Assembly: GCA_947000775.1 (NCBI GenBank)
Contig: CAMQGK010000008.1
Location: 17,335,001 to 17,399,000 of the forward strand
Direction: 5' to 3'
DNA: 64,000 nt
Source: Pterois miles
Lineage: Eukaryota; Chordata; Actinopteri; Perciformes; Scorpaenidae
Each line of letters opens with the position of its first letter. Position 1 is the stretch's first letter. Shown here one piece after another: positions 45,427-60,400 of the stretch. A program made the translations under genes and the position numbers. A model generated the notes under the pieces. That model was given only the letters and a program-made list of their open reading frames with translations, was not told the origin of the DNA and ran no database searches.

Positions 45427-48400
45427 CTAAGTGAACTTCTTCATGAAGTGCAGTTTGAGGTAAGTGATGACGAAGAAGATGATGGTCATGATGGCCAGAG
45501 CCACGTGGTTCTTCCAGAGGCCCCAGGTGGAGTAATCTACACCCTGCTGCTCCAGGAAATGCTCCCCTGTACAACTGGAAACACAGCGAGTGAGTATAAC
45601 CCATCATGTGGTCTTACTGTTTAATCCTCTGAGGTCTAAGCCATTTATTTTGCTATTTTTGGTCCACCTGATCACCTTTTTAATAATTAAAGTAGAATAT
45701 CAATACTGAAATGCAGTTATGAGATTTACAGCTTTTTTTCAGGACAAACTGAAATATAACAAAATGTAAGCTGCAGTGATGTCATGAGAATGTTGAAATA
45801 ATTAAAGTTACTGTAAAGATGAGTGAAAAAAAAAAATTAAAATAAAATCTCAAAAAAAAAAATTTTTTTAAAATCCCCCTAGAAAGCGATGGTGGTGACG
45901 GAGCAGTATGCCAGAGATTTTCATAAAACAGAGGGAGTTATTTTAACCGAAACCACGATCATTTCCTCAACTTAACTAAGTAGTCACCTTACTTCTGTAC
46001 TTATATTATGATACTTTTGGAGGTATTTTAATGCAAACCATGATCTTTTCCTTAACTTAAGTAAGTAGTTGTTGTCACGTAACATCTGCACTTCAATTAC
46101 GGCACTTCTGTAGTTATTTTAACCTAAACTACAATCTTTGCCTAAATAACTAAGTAGTTTTTGTCATGTAACTTCTGTACTTACGTCAGGCACTTTTGGA
46201 GTCATTTTAATCTAAACCATGATCTTTTCCTTAACTTAACGATATACTTTTTGTTATGTAACTTCTGCACCTGTGGCTTTCTTACAGATCGCTTACATCA
46301 CATCACAGTTAGGCGTGAATACCGATACTTACTGGGGTCCAGCGGTGTTGTTTGACCCTTGACAGAAGTTCAGCCCAGGAAACTCATTAGCCTGCAGAGC
46401 CTGGAAACACACACAAATCCTCACTGAGCCCATCATCATGTGTTTATAATATACTTTTTTCTTGGTGTGTGTTTTAACCCTCTGAGACCCACAATAGAGC
46501 CGTTTTCGTCTTTTTTAGGGGGGATTGATTTGAGATGCTGCTCAGCACTGAGTGTCAAGTTGTTCTTGTCATAAATCAGAAATAAACATGAATTAATGAA
46601 TTCATTAAAATACATTTTAAAAGATTTTTTTTCAGTTTATGATGGAAGTACATGATGATCATGCTGTTTTATGTGTTTTTGCAGCAATTTCTGGGTTGAT
46701 ACCATTTGTTACACAGATTTGGTGCTAAATTGATATCCTAAATTTGATAAAAATGATCAATAATCCCTCCAAAATACCACATTAAGACACCAAGACCTTG
46801 AGGAACGCCACTGAAAAAGTCATGCTGTGATTTGGGATCAAAAACTTTTAACATTTGGAGATTTCTGCAAAATTCGAATTTTCCGGGAATTGGTTGGCGA
46901 GCACTTGTGTTGTGTAAAGTGCTCTTTATTTTCAGTGAACACCACAGAAGAAGAGAAACGCCAGATCATGATGAGCTGCAGGCACTTAAGGTAGATTATA
47001 GTGTAGCTGTGTGTTTCTGTGTGTACTTACACCAAAGCCATATCGTGGTATGCTGAAGTATTTCAACCAAGCGAGCCAGCTGCCAATGGAGGGAAGATTC
47101 ACAAGCAAACCTGCAAAGAGCTGCAGAGAAAGAGAGGTTTATGGGTAAACATGCTTCTGTTGTGATGACGTCTGGCTGTCACGTGAACATTTGCAAAATC
47201 ACGATGAGATCATTATTATCCTCATTTTAAACTGAAAAATGCCTTCTCTTGTGCTCTTTATTCCAAAATAACTTTGTTTATATGAAAGTCATTTTAGAAA
47301 AAGGTATAAATAACATTAGATTTAATAATAAACATAAAAAGATAAAAGGAATTTATCACTAAATGTCTTTTTTTGAGGGCCTTAAGGTGCTTAGAAAGTT
47401 GTTAAACTTTGCCCACAATTCATATGTGGTGGAAAATTGAGCCCCTCATTCAGGTTTCACCTACATGTATGAAATTTGGTAGGCAGACGTAACATGTGGA
47501 GCCTCTTGGAGGTATAGAGTACCACAAGACGGAGTCCCAAAACCTAGAAATGAGGTAGCATTTTAGCATGTCTGGTTCTCTGGTCTTCAAGTCAGTGTGT
47601 TTTTAGTTAGATATGAAATAAAGTCTGTGGTTAACACGAGCTGATGAGATTTTAATGATTTGTTCTATGACATAAGATACATCAATACATAACTGACTCA
47701 TGAATTTTGAAGCCTTAATGTGTTTTTAAAAAGGCTTTTGCTAACAAGCAGCTAAAGGAGACAATTGAAGGTCATCACACCGACTCGTCCTCCTTTACAG
47801 CCCTGTTCTGTTTACACTCATGGTCATGTGACCGGGGTGTAGTTCAAAAATCAAAAAGTTATGTTCATTTGTGGAGATTATCTATCTAACGTTTGTTTGC
47901 CACAGAGCTTATTTTCTGTAATAATCCAAAACCCAATAGAACAATCTTATTAGTTTTTTGTGGTGGGAACCAAGGTGATGCTGACTTCCTGGTTAGCCGA
48001 CAAAAGTACGTCATCCCTGGAGCACTCTATACCCAAACCTCAACAGGAAGTCAGCCATTTTGAATTGACTGACTCAGCCCCGCCCCTAAAATTTAGACCC
48101 ACCCTATTTAATGACTGATGAACCATTTTGTTGTAGACTATTGTGGGAAGCATCATTGGACTTGGCAGACTTCCTGTTTTATTGCTATGGGTTATACCCA
48201 CACCATATACTCCTGCCAGTACTCCCAATGTGCGTGAATGTGCAAGGGCCAACTCATCACTGCTTGCAGTTTTAGCTTGTTTTTTGTGCCTGGTGAATAC
48301 GGTGGCTTTGGGAAGCAGAAAGCTTTTAATAAAGTTTGCGATCAGTCAGTTTTCTATGAGCGGGGAGTGTTTGATTCAGTGCAACAGAACAGGGAGTCCT

Positions 48401-51400
48401 GATGTCAAAAAAGGTTAATTAAGTAAATTATAATTGTGATTATTACAGTTGAAGTTTTTCAGTGAGACACAAATTGAACCACTAAAGTGTATGTGTTTGT
48501 GATTGTGCTACGGTGTGTACGTTACCATCATGGAGATGCAAGTGACGGTCATGTAGATGTTGGCGATGGCCACCATCACCTGGTCGGCTGAGATGGCCAG
48601 ACCCATGGCGGTGGCAGCGACGGCGATCAGTATCAAGGTCAGCATGAAGACGAAGAAGGCTCCAGCTGTCGGCTTCAGACCTGCACGAGGAAACATCAGA
48701 GGACCAAGGTTAGCAGCAAAAACTAAACAGGACAAAACATGAATGAATTGCCAAAATGTATTAAATGATGTGATAAAAAAAATGTGAAATGTGTAAATAT
48801 GTCTACAAACATAATAAAAATAATAATATATAACATATAATATATATGTATGTATGTATATATGTAATATATATATTTTAATATTATTATGTTATTTAAT
48901 ATTATTTGCAAACAAAAACAGTCTCATGAGTGAAAACCCCTCATCTAATATTTAGCATAGAAACTACAGTAATTTGAAAGTGTTACACACACACACACAA
49001 AAGTGAAAACAGAAAGTTGCTTTTGTGGTCAAGTAGTGTTTGGATTTTTATTCCCAACTCAATTTTATTTATTTATTAATTTTTATATTAGGATTTAAGG
49101 ACCAAGCAGCACTTTGAAATACTCTAAAACTGTCACAAGATTAGAAATTAAACTAAGACATGTCAATTATAGAAAATATGAAAACTTTACTTTAAACTTT
49201 AAAAATACCCTGAGAATGAAGTAACATAAACTAGGACTGAAGCATAAACTCCACATGAAAAGAGTATGATCTTAAATTATGTAAATAAGTAAATGCAAAT
49301 ACTGTGATTAACGATTATTTCCATTACCAATTAATGTGCTTTTTGGATGCATTTATTAACTGTTTAATCTATAACATGTCAGAAAATTGTGGAAAATACA
49401 ACCATTACAAGTTTCTAATTTGGCCATTGGTCCAGAACTAAAATATTCCATTTCCAATGAACAAAAAAAAAAAAAAAAGAAAATGAAAATTGAGGATGTG
49501 GGACCAGAGACCTTTTGGCATTTTTTTTTGATAAATTACTTAAAGGATTACTTGATTATTAATATTGTTGAAGAGTAATTTTCTATTAGAACTCAGCAAA
49601 GCTCACATCATAGCATAATGTGTGTCTTCTTACTCACTAGGGGCGGGAAAAATGATTTACATATGTATTGAAATGTTTTTTGCCTGATTTTGAAATAGAT
49701 TTTTTTTTAATACCAGAGTTTGAGTAACATTATCTGTTCCATATCCGTCAACCAAAACAAACTGCAGCGAGCTACAGAGAGTGAGAAAGTAGAAAACATC
49801 GGAGGGTGGGCGTGGATCCGACCTACACCCTCCCATGTTAAATCCAGCTTGGTAAACACTACACATCCAGTAAAGGATGGAAACACTTTGGGTTTCAAAA
49901 ATTATAGAAAAAGAAGGGACATCACGGCTAAAGCTGCACGCTTACTCCGTCACGGACAGGAAACGCTATCGTATGGCTTTAACATGAGGTCTGACTGGTC
50001 GTCTCTCTCGTCTCCATGGTCAAATGGGCCGACGCTATGACTGTAGAGCGCCATATACTGACATGTATGTTAAATACATTCAAACGGCCCCGATGGAGCT
50101 GACCATGGATGATAAAGAGAACGGAGCTGATGGAGAGCTAGAGACCACCTTGGAGAGGTTAGAGGAAGTAGACACCTGGGACTATGTCAGGCTTTCAAAC
50201 TAAGGTGTTAAAAAGGAACTGTATACACAAAATACATCTGTGGACATAAAATTGAGTTTTGTGATAATATCAAATCGGAAGATGCTGCTACCCACCAACC
50301 ATGTAGTACATCACACAGGCGAAGAGGATGGAGGGGATGGTCCTCAGTATGATGATGTCAGACAAGGTCTTAGACAGGAAGTACACGGACAGCCTGTAGT
50401 AACCGCTGATATACTCGTGACTGAAGAGAGAAAAATACTCTTGAAGTTGTATTAACAAACCTCATCATTTTGTCATTTGGATTACATATTCATTATATGA
50501 CACTGTAAACCAGTCACAGGCCGAGAAAGTGTGTGTGTGTGTGTGTTTACTTTAACTGCATTGTGAGGACTCACTTCCCATCTGGGCATCTGGGGACAAC
50601 ATTCAGGTCCCCGCAACATTATATTTTTATTCATAGGTATAGTTAATTTTCAAAAATATGCATCTTAGTTTTCTTTCTGAGATTGAGATGAGATGATATC
50701 AGTCTCATGTCTGTGTTACATATGGGGTCAGGACACTGACACAATGACAGTTGTTGTTGTCTGTAGGGCTGTAGTTTACCATGTTATGACTGGAGAAGAT
50801 TTTTATACTAAAGTCAGAACCTGTGAAGGTTTCTGGACAATAATATGGTTTTGTGTTGTTAATTGATTTCCAATAATAAATGTATACATCATAATACATG
50901 TTTGCATGAAGCAGCATATTTGTCTACTCCTTGTTGATGAGACTATTAAATACAAATCTCCCGTCATACCAAAAAAAGAAGTGGAATTAATTTGTGATTA
51001 GTTGTGATTAACTATTTTTAATCAATTGACAGCCCTAAAATCAATAAGTTTGTGTATGTTTTAGGGCTGCACAATTATGGTCAAATTATAATAACAATTA
51101 TTTTGAACAATGAGATCATGATTGTTCACTGATTTTCAGGGACAAAATAATTTTACTTTTACATTTAACTCAACAGAGCACAGCTTCAGTTTCCATGTTG
51201 CGCTACATTCCTGCTAATGCACAAATTATTGCATTAAAGTAAGACTTAAAATAAGGTTCTTCTTCACCTGAATTCAGTGTATTTTTGTTTTGCCCATCTG
51301 CTCAACAGTATATTACTTTTCTACTCTGCTGTCGCTGCAACATTCAGGAAAGTTTTTCACAGGCTGCCACTGTAACGTTAATAGTCTTAATCATTTTCAT

Positions 51401-54400
51401 TTAATTGTTTGAAGCCAAAAAATGTGATTGCTATCAATATTCAATTAATTGTGCAACCCTTGTATATTTGTGTGTTAAACCCACATAAAGAGCTTCCTCT
51501 CTATAATGAAGAGTTCACCAGACGACAATGAGTTGAAACACTGATTCACAGTGATGAAGAAGAGAGCGCCGAGCCTGAAAACACAACAACAGACTGATCA
51601 ATACACAGACTGACACAAAGATTATACTATATAATATCAGAATATTGTGATAAAATTATTTTATATTGTATATGGTAATAATACATGTAGTCGTAAGTAG
51701 TATGTGACAGTAAGTGAATAACAAATGCTGCTATTACTGCTGATGGAGTTACATTTACTTCCATTACTGCTACATACTATTTACTATTTTTCCTATTTTT
51801 TTATTATAAACTTCTATTCACAACACAAAACAATGACAAATATTGTCCAGAAACCCTCACAGGTTCTGACTTTAGCATCAACAATCTGCTCCAATCAGAA
51901 CATGACAAACTGCAGCCCAACAGGCAACAACAGCTGTCAGTGTGTCAGAGTGCTGACTTGACTATGACTTGATCCAGACTGACTGGGACTATCATAAAGT
52001 GGGCATGTCTGTAAAGGGGAGACTGGTGGGGACCCAGAGAACCCATTTACATTCACACATCTGGAGGTCAGAGGTCAAGGGACCCCTTTGAAAATGGACA
52101 TGGCAGTTGTTCTCCACCAAAATTTAGCATGAGTTTGGAGTATTAATTAACCACTTTTCACAACAAGCTAGTCTGACATTGGCACCAATGCATTATTTAG
52201 GTTTTCTGATTTCTCATATATAATATCTTCACTCTGGCTTTAAACCGAGCCACTACAACTTAAAAATCACAAGTTGGATTAATGCGTTTAAAAAAAATGA
52301 CTGGCATTAAAAAATGACTGGCATTAAAACAAATTGCATTATAATTGCGTTAATGCATTAACGTATTATTATCATGTTAAGTTTGACAGCCCTAGTTTTA
52401 TCCCTTAAAAGCCGAACCAGGGACAAGTACTGCAAATTAGCAATGACTATAAGTCCTAAATACATTGGGTTGGTTTGTCTATATGTTTTGTCCCTGTGAG
52501 TTAATTGAATTACCAAAAAAATGTTTTTTGTTATACACCAAATACCAAGAAAGACCAATTTCTTGTATGTGAAAACCTACTTCCTCTAGTACTGCTACTT
52601 CTGCTCATAATTTTACTGCATCTATTAGCTGACATCTATGAGTTTACTACTACAATACAATTACCACTACTGTTATGTCATACTACTGCCACAACTGTTT
52701 CTACTCCTGATACAACTACTACAACCGTTGTTGCTATTTTTTAAAAAATAACATCAAGTTACTTGTTAATGAAGACAGTTGCACAAAATATTGAATTACA
52801 CATTTATACAACAAATCAAACCAATAGAATAAAATACCTGTTTTGAATTCCACTTTCATCCTCCTTGACCTTGAAGAAAATGACTCCTACGATCACAGCA
52901 AGCAACACATTCACTCCAAACTAAAAAAAAATAAAAAGACAGTTGTAGTCAGCAACAATTAATACAAAACGCTGTTGTGAGATCACAACATCTTGATGTA
53001 GGGTCTTAGTAAAGGAACATTTTGACATTTTTGCATGCTGAAAAACAATGTATAGAGTGATACAATAAAAAAATTTAAAACAATATTTACCTTCCATCAT
53101 GACAAGCTAGCTTTTAAACTGAGCCTGCTTTAACCTAAAAATTGCAAGTTGCATTAATGCATTCAAGAAATTAGTGGCGTTAAAACTAATTTGCATTGAT
53201 ATGTTTTTTATCGCAATATAAATATACAATATAAATAATTTTGACAGCCCTAAATAAGATATAATGTGTTAATTGGTGAGCTATAGATGTGCAGATCGGA
53301 AGATTTTGCTACCTTCAGATGGAGCCAGACTAGCAGTTTCTCTCTGTTTCCAGTCTTATGCTTTATGCTGAGCTAAGCTAAGCTAATGACATTGTGACTC
53401 CAGCATTACAAAAACAAAACATGAGATAGAATAGATATCTACCTTCTCACTCTCAGAAAGAAAGTTAAGATGCTTATACAAAAATAAAATGTTAACCTTG
53501 TGGGGACCTGATTTGGTGTCCCCAGATGGGATCTGAGTCCCCACAATGTGACTATATCAACAGGTGTGTGTCAGTACAAAGTTGTTAAGTGAGCTCACCT
53601 GGGGGTCCCTACAAAGTGACTATATCAACAGATGTGTGTCAGTATGTTACTGAGTCATTTTGCCTACTGGGGGCTTGATTATTGTCTCTAGATGAGCTTT
53701 ATATTTAAGAGATGGACATGAAATCTATAATGATTTTCTGCCAGAAAATTGAAAAAGCGTATTTCCCAAAATGCCAAACTTTTGCTCTAAGTAAAAGGCT
53801 GCAGTTCCTCTTTTGTCCACTAGATGCTCCTCCATGTAACTGAAATCGTACAAAGTGACAAAGTAAGCCCCCCCGTAGTCTTTTTATTTTTTGAACATTT
53901 TGATGTTGATGTCTCAATTCATAGCAATAAACCAAACTCCAGGCTTTAAAACATCAATCTAAAAACTGCAATAATTGCCCCATTTTTATATATATTAGAG
54001 TGCTGCAGAGATGATGAATTTTTATAGGCCAACTTTGTAGGTAAGTAATTAGCATTGTCCTGGTTCCCTTGATAAAATGTCAATGGGATTTTTTCGTTGG
54101 TCCATAGGTTTTGTTCAACAAGATAATCTTAATGATTGAACTTGACTTTTATGATTTTTAGAGCATAAATGCAATGGGCAGAAATAATAAGCTAATGTTA
54201 AGGTATAAACGAACTCCACCATGGTGCATGATTTCACATTGCCACCACTAAGCTAAAGGTGAACTAGTCTTGAATGTAATGACATTTTATGTAGTAGTAT
54301 CATTTAGCCACTTGTTAGCAATTGTCTTTGTTAAAGGTTTCAAAATTCACAAATGGAGTATTTACTGGAGTATTTTATGTCAAAACGTTAAAATCTCTTC

Positions 54401-57400
54401 AGCTTGTGTTAACCACAGACCTTATTTCAGGCATTTAACTAAAAAACATTCAAAAACCCATTGATTTGCTGACAAGGGAACTGGAGGTGCTAAAATGCTT
54501 ACTCATTTCTGGGTTTTAGGATTCCTTCAGCACCACTCTATGAACCCTGTCTAATATAATAATTAAGTCTGATTCCTTTACAGTCACACTTCAGACTGAT
54601 ATAAGTCAGTACAGACTTTTCAGGATGGGAACTGAAGCCTGCTCAGTGTTCTCACCTGAGCGATGAAGGTTTGAGGGTTGAGCAGGAGGTTGAGGAGCGT
54701 TCTCTTGAGAACCCATCTGAACTGGGTCAGGAAGCTGGTGCTGTAGGTGATGGTTCTGAGGGTGGGAGACTTGGTCATCTGCTTACCCTGATTAATGCTT
54801 TCTGAGAGAGACAGAAGGTGCTAATAGTTTTTCTTTTGTTGAAATTGATAAGCAGTGTATGAAGCAGTTAAAATTAGCTCCATCTCTACCAGCGGCAACA
54901 TTACAGCATTAAGCACATTAATGCATCAATTATTATAATCTAATAATATAATATACATGTTTCTGAAATGGGTCTTTTGGCATATAGAGTACTTTGGTAC
55001 TTTAATTATAATTTGAAACAGTGTATTGTTACTGATCTCATTACTTTTTCCAACACTTGTTAAATTTAAATACACATAAAGATATCGACTCTGTGACCTT
55101 TTGTACCAACCTAGCTCTGCTTTGGTCTGTGTGAAGTAGTGGCAGTTTCTATATCTCTCTATGAGTTTGTCCTCAATCCCCTGTGTAAAGTCTGAATCTG
55201 GATCTAGTGGGAAGGAAGAGGCATTCAGAATAATGCAAACAAGGAAAAATACATTTAAAAAATCTAAATGCATTATTTTATGGTCCCTGTCCAAAATCGG
55301 ATCCAAATCCAAATGTACACACCTCCTTCGTCCATTTTAGCAGTTGATTCTCCATTAATGATGTCTAAGAAAAAGTCAGCAGGGTTGTTGTGGGGTTCAC
55401 AGGTGTATCCTGGGAAATGAAGTTCCAACATGAATTATAGAACATCAATTTTACATCATGTTCTGTAATATTAGATTGATTTCATGTTCCTACCAAATTC
55501 TGAGAAATAATCCACTGCACTCTGAGCCAGACCGTGGTAAACCTGATGATTTTAATTATAGCGAAAACAAGAGTTAATGAGAATTTCTGTATTAATAAAG
55601 TCAGTGCACAACATAAAATATGACAATAGCTGATGTGTTCCTCAAGGTGAGAAGAAAAAGGGAGTTAGGTTGACTATGAAACAGAAAAGAGAACAAAAAG
55701 ATGGGATAAGATAAGATAAGATATTCCTTTATTAGTCCCACAGTGGAGAAATGGAGTGAGCAACATGAAAAAAGACAAAAAAGATAGAGCCATAAAGAAA
55801 GCAAGTTACAAAAAAGATGGAAAATGTACCAAAAAAAACAATAAAAGGTTGAGTGAGCAACAAGAAAAGGAAAAAGAATGACTAAAAAGAGAGAATAAAA
55901 AGCGACAAAAAAGAAAGCTATAATAGTAATATGCCTGAAAGAGCAACAAAAGAGAAAAGAGAGTGAGTAGCAAAAAATGATGTGAAAAGAAATGTAAGTA
56001 AAAGGAGAGAGCAAAATAAAAGAAAGAGCAAATAAAAGAAAAATGAAAAAGAAATGGGGGAAAAAGAGAAGTAAGGAAGTAAAGAATCAGGAAAACAATG
56101 TGTGAAAACAGCAAAAAGTGGAACAAACAAAAGAACGAGGTAGAAAGTAAATAAAGAAGAAAGTACGCAAGAAAGAAACAAAACAAAGGATCAACAGAAG
56201 GAAACAGTAAAACAAATAAAATGTATTTCAATGATCACACGTGGCCGACCTGTTTGCCCTTGATCAGCAGTGTGAGGTTGTCGAACAGGCGATAGATGGA
56301 GTATCGAGGCTGGTGGATGGAGAGGATGATGGTGCGACCACTGTTTGCCATTCTGAAGAAACAGGAGAGAAAACATGGTCCTCTCATGTTCATAGACATA
56401 TAAACTTAAAGGGATAGTCATCAGTTTACGTGTATACTATATTTAAGATATTTTCACTGGTTTACCCTGACGTGAGACAGCTACAGTATACAGTCAATGT
56501 TTCCAACAGGGAACCGAAGCCATTAGCTATTGTTAGCAGTTGATAACTCATTTTTAAAATGTCACAATGGTGGAGAGGATGTTGTGTTGCTCTGGCTCTA
56601 TTTGGCATGGAGAGACACAACAAACTAACTAATCAAGGCAGCGGTAGACCAGTAATTCAGTTCTGCGATGCAGAATTACTGTTTTTTTAAAAGGAGTCTG
56701 GTGGCTTTGAGAAAAGCATAGATGGAAACAGAGGCTCCAGTTCCCCATCAGAAAGGGCTGTGTGACAGCGACGTAAAGTGGTGAAAATATTCTAAATATA
56801 GCATACACTTAAACTGGTATTGATTTTGTTAGGTGGACCTTTCTTTTAGGTGTCTAAAATCTGCTTTGCTGCTGCCCCCGTCCTCAGCAGTACATTGCCG
56901 GTCTGTTGCCGACCGTCATCTACTGTAGAAAATACACTGACTGGATAAGTACCTCGTACAACCCCTAAACTATCCCTTTAAAGCAAAGGTTTTGGCACCT
57001 TGGACCACGGACCTCTTGAGCAGCAGCATTACAGAGCTGGCGGTGCTGGCGTCGAGGCCGGTGGTCGGTTCGTCCAGGAAGAGGACGGGTGGGTCGATGA
57101 TCAGCTCCATGCCGATGCTCGTCCTCTTCCTCTCGCCGCCGGAGACCCCGCGAGTCAGCGGAGTGCCCACCTGAATAAACACACACTTGACAGGTTTGTA
57201 CTTGTATACTTGTGAGGACCTTTGGTGAAATAACGCCCTCTCCTTCTTTTTCTCTCTTTACTTTCTGCCTCTTTTTCTTTTGTATGTTCTATCTTTGCCT
57301 TTTCCCCATGTCTCTTGAAAGCTACATCTCTCTTTTTTCTTTCCCTTTCCTTATCGTTTTCACTCTCTTTGTCTTAATTATGTTATTACTAATTGGTTTC

Positions 57401-60400
57401 TTTACTTTCTTTTGTTTTCTTTTTATTTCCTTATTTATCACTTTCTCTTTTTGTTGCTTTTTATTTCTTTGTGTTTGTTGTTCTCTCCCCCTTTTCTTTC
57501 TCCGCAGTCATTATTCCTTGTCATTATCTTTCATTCTTCTTTTTGCCCTTGTTCCTTAGTTATTTACTTTCTACCTCATTTTCTTTTGTTCGTTCTGTCC
57601 TTCTTTTATTATCTCTTTCTTTCTTTCTTTCTTCCTATGGCATTAACCGTATCACTCCTTTCTCCTCACCCTGGAGTCGGCCACTCGACACAGTCCCAGC
57701 TCCTGGATCAGTGAGCTGATTTTTTCATCTTTCACCTCCTGAGGGATGGACGACGGGAGTCGCAGCGCTGCAGAGAAGCTCAAGTTCTCCCTGACCGTCA
57801 GAGTTCCCATCACCACGTCGTCCTGGAGACAAGAAGCCACCATCAACAACTGAGAGACGATGGATGTGCCTTCATTTCAAGAGCATCTTTTCATATTAGA
57901 TTTTAATTATGACCTCAGGATTTCTAAATTAATTTCATGGCTACTGTGTGTGACACTATACATCTGCAGATCTGTCCCACCCACTTGCACCACGTATCCA
58001 GACAGACACTTGAAGTTTGGAGGCTGAGGAGCTCCGTCGATCAAAACTTCTCCTGACAGACCTGCAGGGTCCTTCCTGGCTGCCAAGACATCCAAGAACC
58101 TGAACAACAAATGATCCCATTAAAGGTATAAAAAAGAAAAAACAATGTGTAGACTGACAAAATAATCCCTCTCAATCATCATTTATGAGTCAACACATAA
58201 TCAAGGTTCAAGTTTCAAGCATCAGGTTTGAAACAACTTTCATGATCACAACACACAACAACACTCACGATGACTTTCCACCTCCTGTCGGTCCCATGAT
58301 GGCGTTCAGACCAGGCTTCATGAGCCCGCTTAGCGAGAAAGACAGAGAAAATTAATATTAACAGCAGAGTAATTTGAAATATTTTCATATGAAGTCACTC
58401 CAGCACAAAGACATGTGTTTGTTATCTATCTTCTCATTCCGTCAAGAAATTTGTGGTGTTAAAACCAATTTGCATTGATGTGTTTTTATTGCAATTTAAA
58501 TATACAGTATATGTAACTTTGACAGCCCTAAATTAGATACAATTTGTTAATTAGTGAGCTTTAAAAGTGCTGGCAGGAAGATTTTGCTACCTTCAGACTG
58601 AGCCAGGCTTGCGGCTTCCCCCTGTTTTCAGTCTTTATACTTCATGCAACACTAAGCTAAGCTAACCACATTGTGATTCCAGCATTAAAAAAAACAAAAG
58701 ATAGATATCTAACTTCTCATCTCACTCTCAAAAATAAAGTTAAGATGCTTACAGTATTTCCCAAAATGAACGCTTTCTTTTACCACAAAAATAAAATGTT
58801 AATCTTGTGAAGACCTGAATTGGAGTCCCCAGATGAGAAGTGAGTCCCCATAATGTGACAATATCAACAGATGTGTGTCAATACAATATGAAGTGATCGC
58901 ACTTTGTGGGGACCTGATTGGTTGTTCCCAGAATGGAATGGAGTCCCCATATTGACTCTTTATTAATATATGTGTGTCAGTACAATGTTATTAAGTGATC
59001 TCACTTTGTGGGGACCTGATTTGGAGTCCCCACAATGTGATTATGTCAATAGATGTGTGTCAGTACAATATGAAGTGATCTCACTTTGGGGGGACCTATT
59101 TTTTGTCTCTAGAGGATTCTTTTGAGACACTATTTTGTGCTGTTACACACAAAATACACAAATACAGTGAGCACGTGATTCATAAAATGTCACATGATGT
59201 GTCTCGTACAGTACAATGCACAAATATATGAGTAATAAATATATAAATAAATAAATGAGTGATTTGTATCTGTAAATCCCTATCTGTATCTGTGCCTCTA
59301 AATTATAACTTGTACATCATCATTTGTAAATAAACACAATGGTAACCATTTATGGTAACCATAAATGTATGTCAAAGTTTTCTCCAATTCATTTAGTGTT
59401 TTTTGAGATATTTAACCAGATAAGTGAAAATTTTATCTGTTGGTGGTGCTAGAAGAAACATCAGAGTCACATGTTCACTGTATTTGTGGATTTTGTGTGT
59501 AATAGGAAGTGATTCAAAATGACCTTAAAGAAACATAAAATTACTACAAAGAGACACGAAAATACAACAGAAACCACAACAACTACAAATAGATGCAAAA
59601 TAGCTGCAAAGAGACACAAAAATCCTACAAATACAGACAAAACAACCACAAAGAGACACAAAACAACTACAGAGATACTCAAAATGACCACAGACACAGG
59701 AAAATACAAAGAGACTCTAAATGACTAAAGTGTTGGTCCAACCAACAGTTTACTTCAGGTCACTGCAAAGCCAACATGTTACTGTAAATTATCACCCTGA
59801 GTTTTCCAGTAAGACAAGTTTGAGTTCAGCATCATGCAGCTGCAGCTGTTTGTTGGTTTAAGCTGAGTGCTTTTGTTTTCTGACAAGCTTCTGTGTGTTT
59901 GTGTTTGTCACAGAGGAAATGTGAGTTTCTAGATCAAGCAAACTGCCTTCTTTTGCTGAACATGTCTGTCTGTTTGATCCACGTGGGCCTTGATCGAGTC
60001 ACATTTGCTTTCCAGGTGTCCTCCTGTCAGCATGTAGGCAAACACAACAGCTTCACACACAACCTCAGTTTACCTCATTCAGAGCCTAAACTGTTGAGGT
60101 TTCAGGTCACTGACCACTTCCACTAACTGCAGTGAACTCACTTGAGGTCAACAAGGATGTCTTTGGGTGCACCCTTCTTCCGACACAGGCAGCTTCCTCC
60201 CTGTCTCACCTGGTAGTTGATGTTATGAAAGCTGACAGTGGCACCGTGCCGCAATTGGCCCGAACCTGCAGACTGAAAACAATTGAGATGATTCACCCCA
60301 AAACTGACTGACTGATATTTTCAAACTACTACCGACCAGTGTCAGCCCCAACTAGACAACAAGAAAGAGACACAAAAAGGCCACAACGAGACACAAAAAG

